Of a DNA stretch of 41,478 nucleotides, positions 40,528 through 41,478 are shown in pieces. Made by a program: the position numbers and the translations under genes. Origin of the DNA: Nitrosomonas sp. Its GTDB lineage: Bacteria > Pseudomonadota > Gammaproteobacteria > Burkholderiales > Nitrosomonadaceae. The stretch covers positions 1 to 41,478 of the forward strand of contig JAJSDU010000025.1 in the NCBI GenBank assembly GCA_028577615.1. Reading direction: 5' to 3'. Each line of letters starts with the position of its first letter. Position 1 is the first letter of the stretch. The notes beneath the pieces are model-generated. The model was given only the letters and a program-made list of their open reading frames with translations. It searched no databases and was not told the origin of the DNA.

Positions 40528-41233
40528 AAAAGCAATGAAAGATATTCAGATTCTTATTATTGAAGACGAAAAAATATTACGGGAAAACATTGCCGAAATC
40601 ATTACCCATTATGATTTTCACGCGATCACTGCGTCTTCCGGTGAAGAAGGCGTCAAAATGGCGGCACAGCTTTCCCCCGACATTATCGTTTGCGACATCA
40701 TGCTGCCGGGAATCAATGGCTACGAAGTATTGAACAGCGTAAAGCAGATGCCCGGATTGATATCGACCGCATTCATATTCTTAACTGCAAAATCAACCCG
40801 TTCGGATATCCGTACCGGTATGGACATGGGCGCGGACGACTATCTGACCAAACCATTCACCAAGGAAGAACTGATCAACAGCATCAAAGCGAGGGTTGAG
40901 AAACTGATCAAAATTCGCGCAAGCAAAGTGGAAGAAGATGCTTTCATAGCATCCGCGGCTGAAAGCCTTGCCAGGCTCACTAAAGCCGAACGCAGAGTGC
41001 TCAACAAAATTTCCGAGGGCTTCACCACGCCGCAAATTGCCGAAAAGCTTTTTCTCAGCACGAAAACCGTCGAAAATCACCGTATGAATATTTCACGCAA
41101 ACTGAGTCTGAGCGGACCCAACAGTTTGATAAGCTTTGCATTGCGCCTGAAAGCACATCATTTTGATCAATCATTTCCTGAAAAATCACCTTCTCCATTC
41201 ACAACAGACAATCCGTACACTGTTTCATCATAG
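40520..41233 (+). CDS. LuxR/NarL-type response regulator, partner of the upstream kinase
   Basis: 237 residues from GTG 40520, which overlaps the kinase stop; ATG 40535 (MKDIQILIIEDEK) is the alternative. The receiver domain has IIEDEK, the phospho-acceptor Asp in IIVCDIMLPGINGYEV and the conserved Lys in DDYLTKPFT. A linker of about 25 residues leads to a LuxR-type helix-turn-helix (LTKAERRVLNKISEGFTTPQIAEKLFLSTKTVENHRMNISRKL) and a tail. It is a DNA-binding regulator controlled by the overlapping kinase. The next gene, 170 bases downstream on the same strand, is amoC. Confidence 0.92.
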   Translation: MPEKAMKDIQILIIEDEKILRENIAEIITHYDFHAITASSGEEGVKMAAQLSPDIIVCDIMLPGINGYEVLNSVKQMPGLISTAFIFLTAKSTRSDIRTGMDMGADDYLTKPFTKEELINSIKARVEKLIKIRASKVEEDAFIASAAESLARLTKAERRVLNKISEGFTTPQIAEKLFLSTKTVENHRMNISRKLSLSGPNSLISFALRLKAHHFDQSFPEKSPSPFTTDNPYTVSS

Positions 41234-41257
41234 TTTCTTCTTCATTTCCACACCCAA

Positions 41258-41277
41258 AATAAGGGTATCCCCTTATT
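41258..41277. terminator. Hairpin between the response regulator and amoC
   Basis: AATAAGGG and CCCTTATT form a perfect 8-bp stem around a 4-base loop, 24 bases after the regulator stop and 125 bases before amoC. GTCTAAAAAAAA follows, so the T tract needed on the + strand is absent. It could be a weak terminator, an attenuator or part of the amoC leader. Confidence 0.45.
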
Positions 41278-41391
41278 GTCTAAAAAAAACATTCCATTAT
41301 TCTTATAAGCTCCAAAAGCTCTTTTCTGAAAGTCTGTCAGAACAGGACGCTAACCGGAAAGGCTTTAACGTATATTCATTAACTTAATTCT

Positions 41392-41396
41392 GGAGG
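41392..41396 (+). promoter_or_regulatory. Strong ribosome binding site of amoC
   Basis: GGAGG stands six bases before the amoC ATG, an optimal Shine-Dalgarno arrangement that fixes the start and fits the very high expression known for ammonia monooxygenase. Confidence 0.8.
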
Positions 41397-41402
41397 TTTA
41401 TC

Positions 41403-41478
41403 ATGGCAACAACGTATGGAACGAGTAGTGCTGCGAGCGCGGACTACGACATGTCACTGTGGTACGACTCGAAGTACT
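41403..41478 (+). CDS. amoC: Ammonia monooxygenase subunit C, N-terminal fragment (runs off the window)
   Basis: The last 25 codons begin MATTYGTSSAAS and continue into YDMSLWYDSKY, the conserved N-terminus of AmoC from betaproteobacterial ammonia oxidisers. AmoC is the membrane subunit encoded first in the amoCAB operon; the complex oxidises ammonia to hydroxylamine. The gene is cut by the window edge, so the rest of the operon cannot be seen. An optimal GGAGG precedes the ATG. Identification rests on 25 residues, but the YDMSLWYDSK block is highly characteristic. Confidence 0.9.
   Translation, partial: MATTYGTSSAASADYDMSLWYDSKY

Overview
The window looks like chromosome of an ammonia-oxidising betaproteobacterium of the Nitrosomonas type. 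The strongest sign is at the right edge: the last 76 bases, behind a strong ribosome binding site, encode the conserved N-terminus of AmoC, the first subunit gene of the ammonia monooxygenase operon. The rest of the gene content (XrtA/PEP-CTERM exopolysaccharide genes, AttH-type lipocalin, HemP, Mrp antiporter) fits this. No rRNA, tRNA, insertion sequence, prophage or CRISPR array is visible.

Layout. (1) 2-8981, + strand: the tail and body of a Mrp/Mnh multisubunit cation/proton antiporter operon (E-usp-F-G-DUF4040/B-C-D-D-D'). A UspE-like tandem Usp protein sits inside it and a lipoprotein follows it. Most genes overlap or nearly touch, and two probably use TTG starts. (2) 9177-11497: a DUF898 membrane protein and an M48 metallopeptidase, closed by a terminator. 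(3) 11578-14713: a Fur-controlled hemP, a conserved unknown gene on the other strand, then exbB-exbD and a TonB-like protein with an unusual C-terminus, probably an iron/heme uptake energising module. (4) 14820-29470, - strand: transcription runs from a PEP-CTERM-type sugar transferase through the PrsK/PrsR two-component system, an acyl-AMP ligase, an asparagine-synthase-like amidotransferase and an exosortase-associated acyltransferase. It continues into a PstS-like periplasmic protein, a porin and a GGDEF/EAL protein. This looks like surface polysaccharide synthesis with attached sensing and c-di-GMP control. The exosortase gene itself and any PEP-CTERM substrate are not in the window. (5) 30071-34385, +: an ABC ATPase, an FtsX-type permease and an AttH/CrtC-like lipocalin, tightly coupled. 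(6) 34616-38437, +: single genes for a D-Ala-D-Ala carboxypeptidase with a SPOR domain, an alpha/beta hydrolase, a ComEA-like DNA-binding protein and a pseudouridine synthase. (7) 38623-41478, +: a multi-PAS histidine kinase and a LuxR-type response regulator directly upstream of amoC.

The best leads for something new are the kinase/regulator pair in front of amoC, the exosortase-associated acyl ligase/amidotransferase/acyltransferase set whose amidotransferase lacks the usual Cys2 nucleophile, the c-di-GMP/porin/binding-protein cassette behind it, the Mrp complex whose third large subunit lacks the TM5 glutamate, and the non-canonical TonB-like protein. All identifications come from reading motifs and from memory of families; no database search was run.
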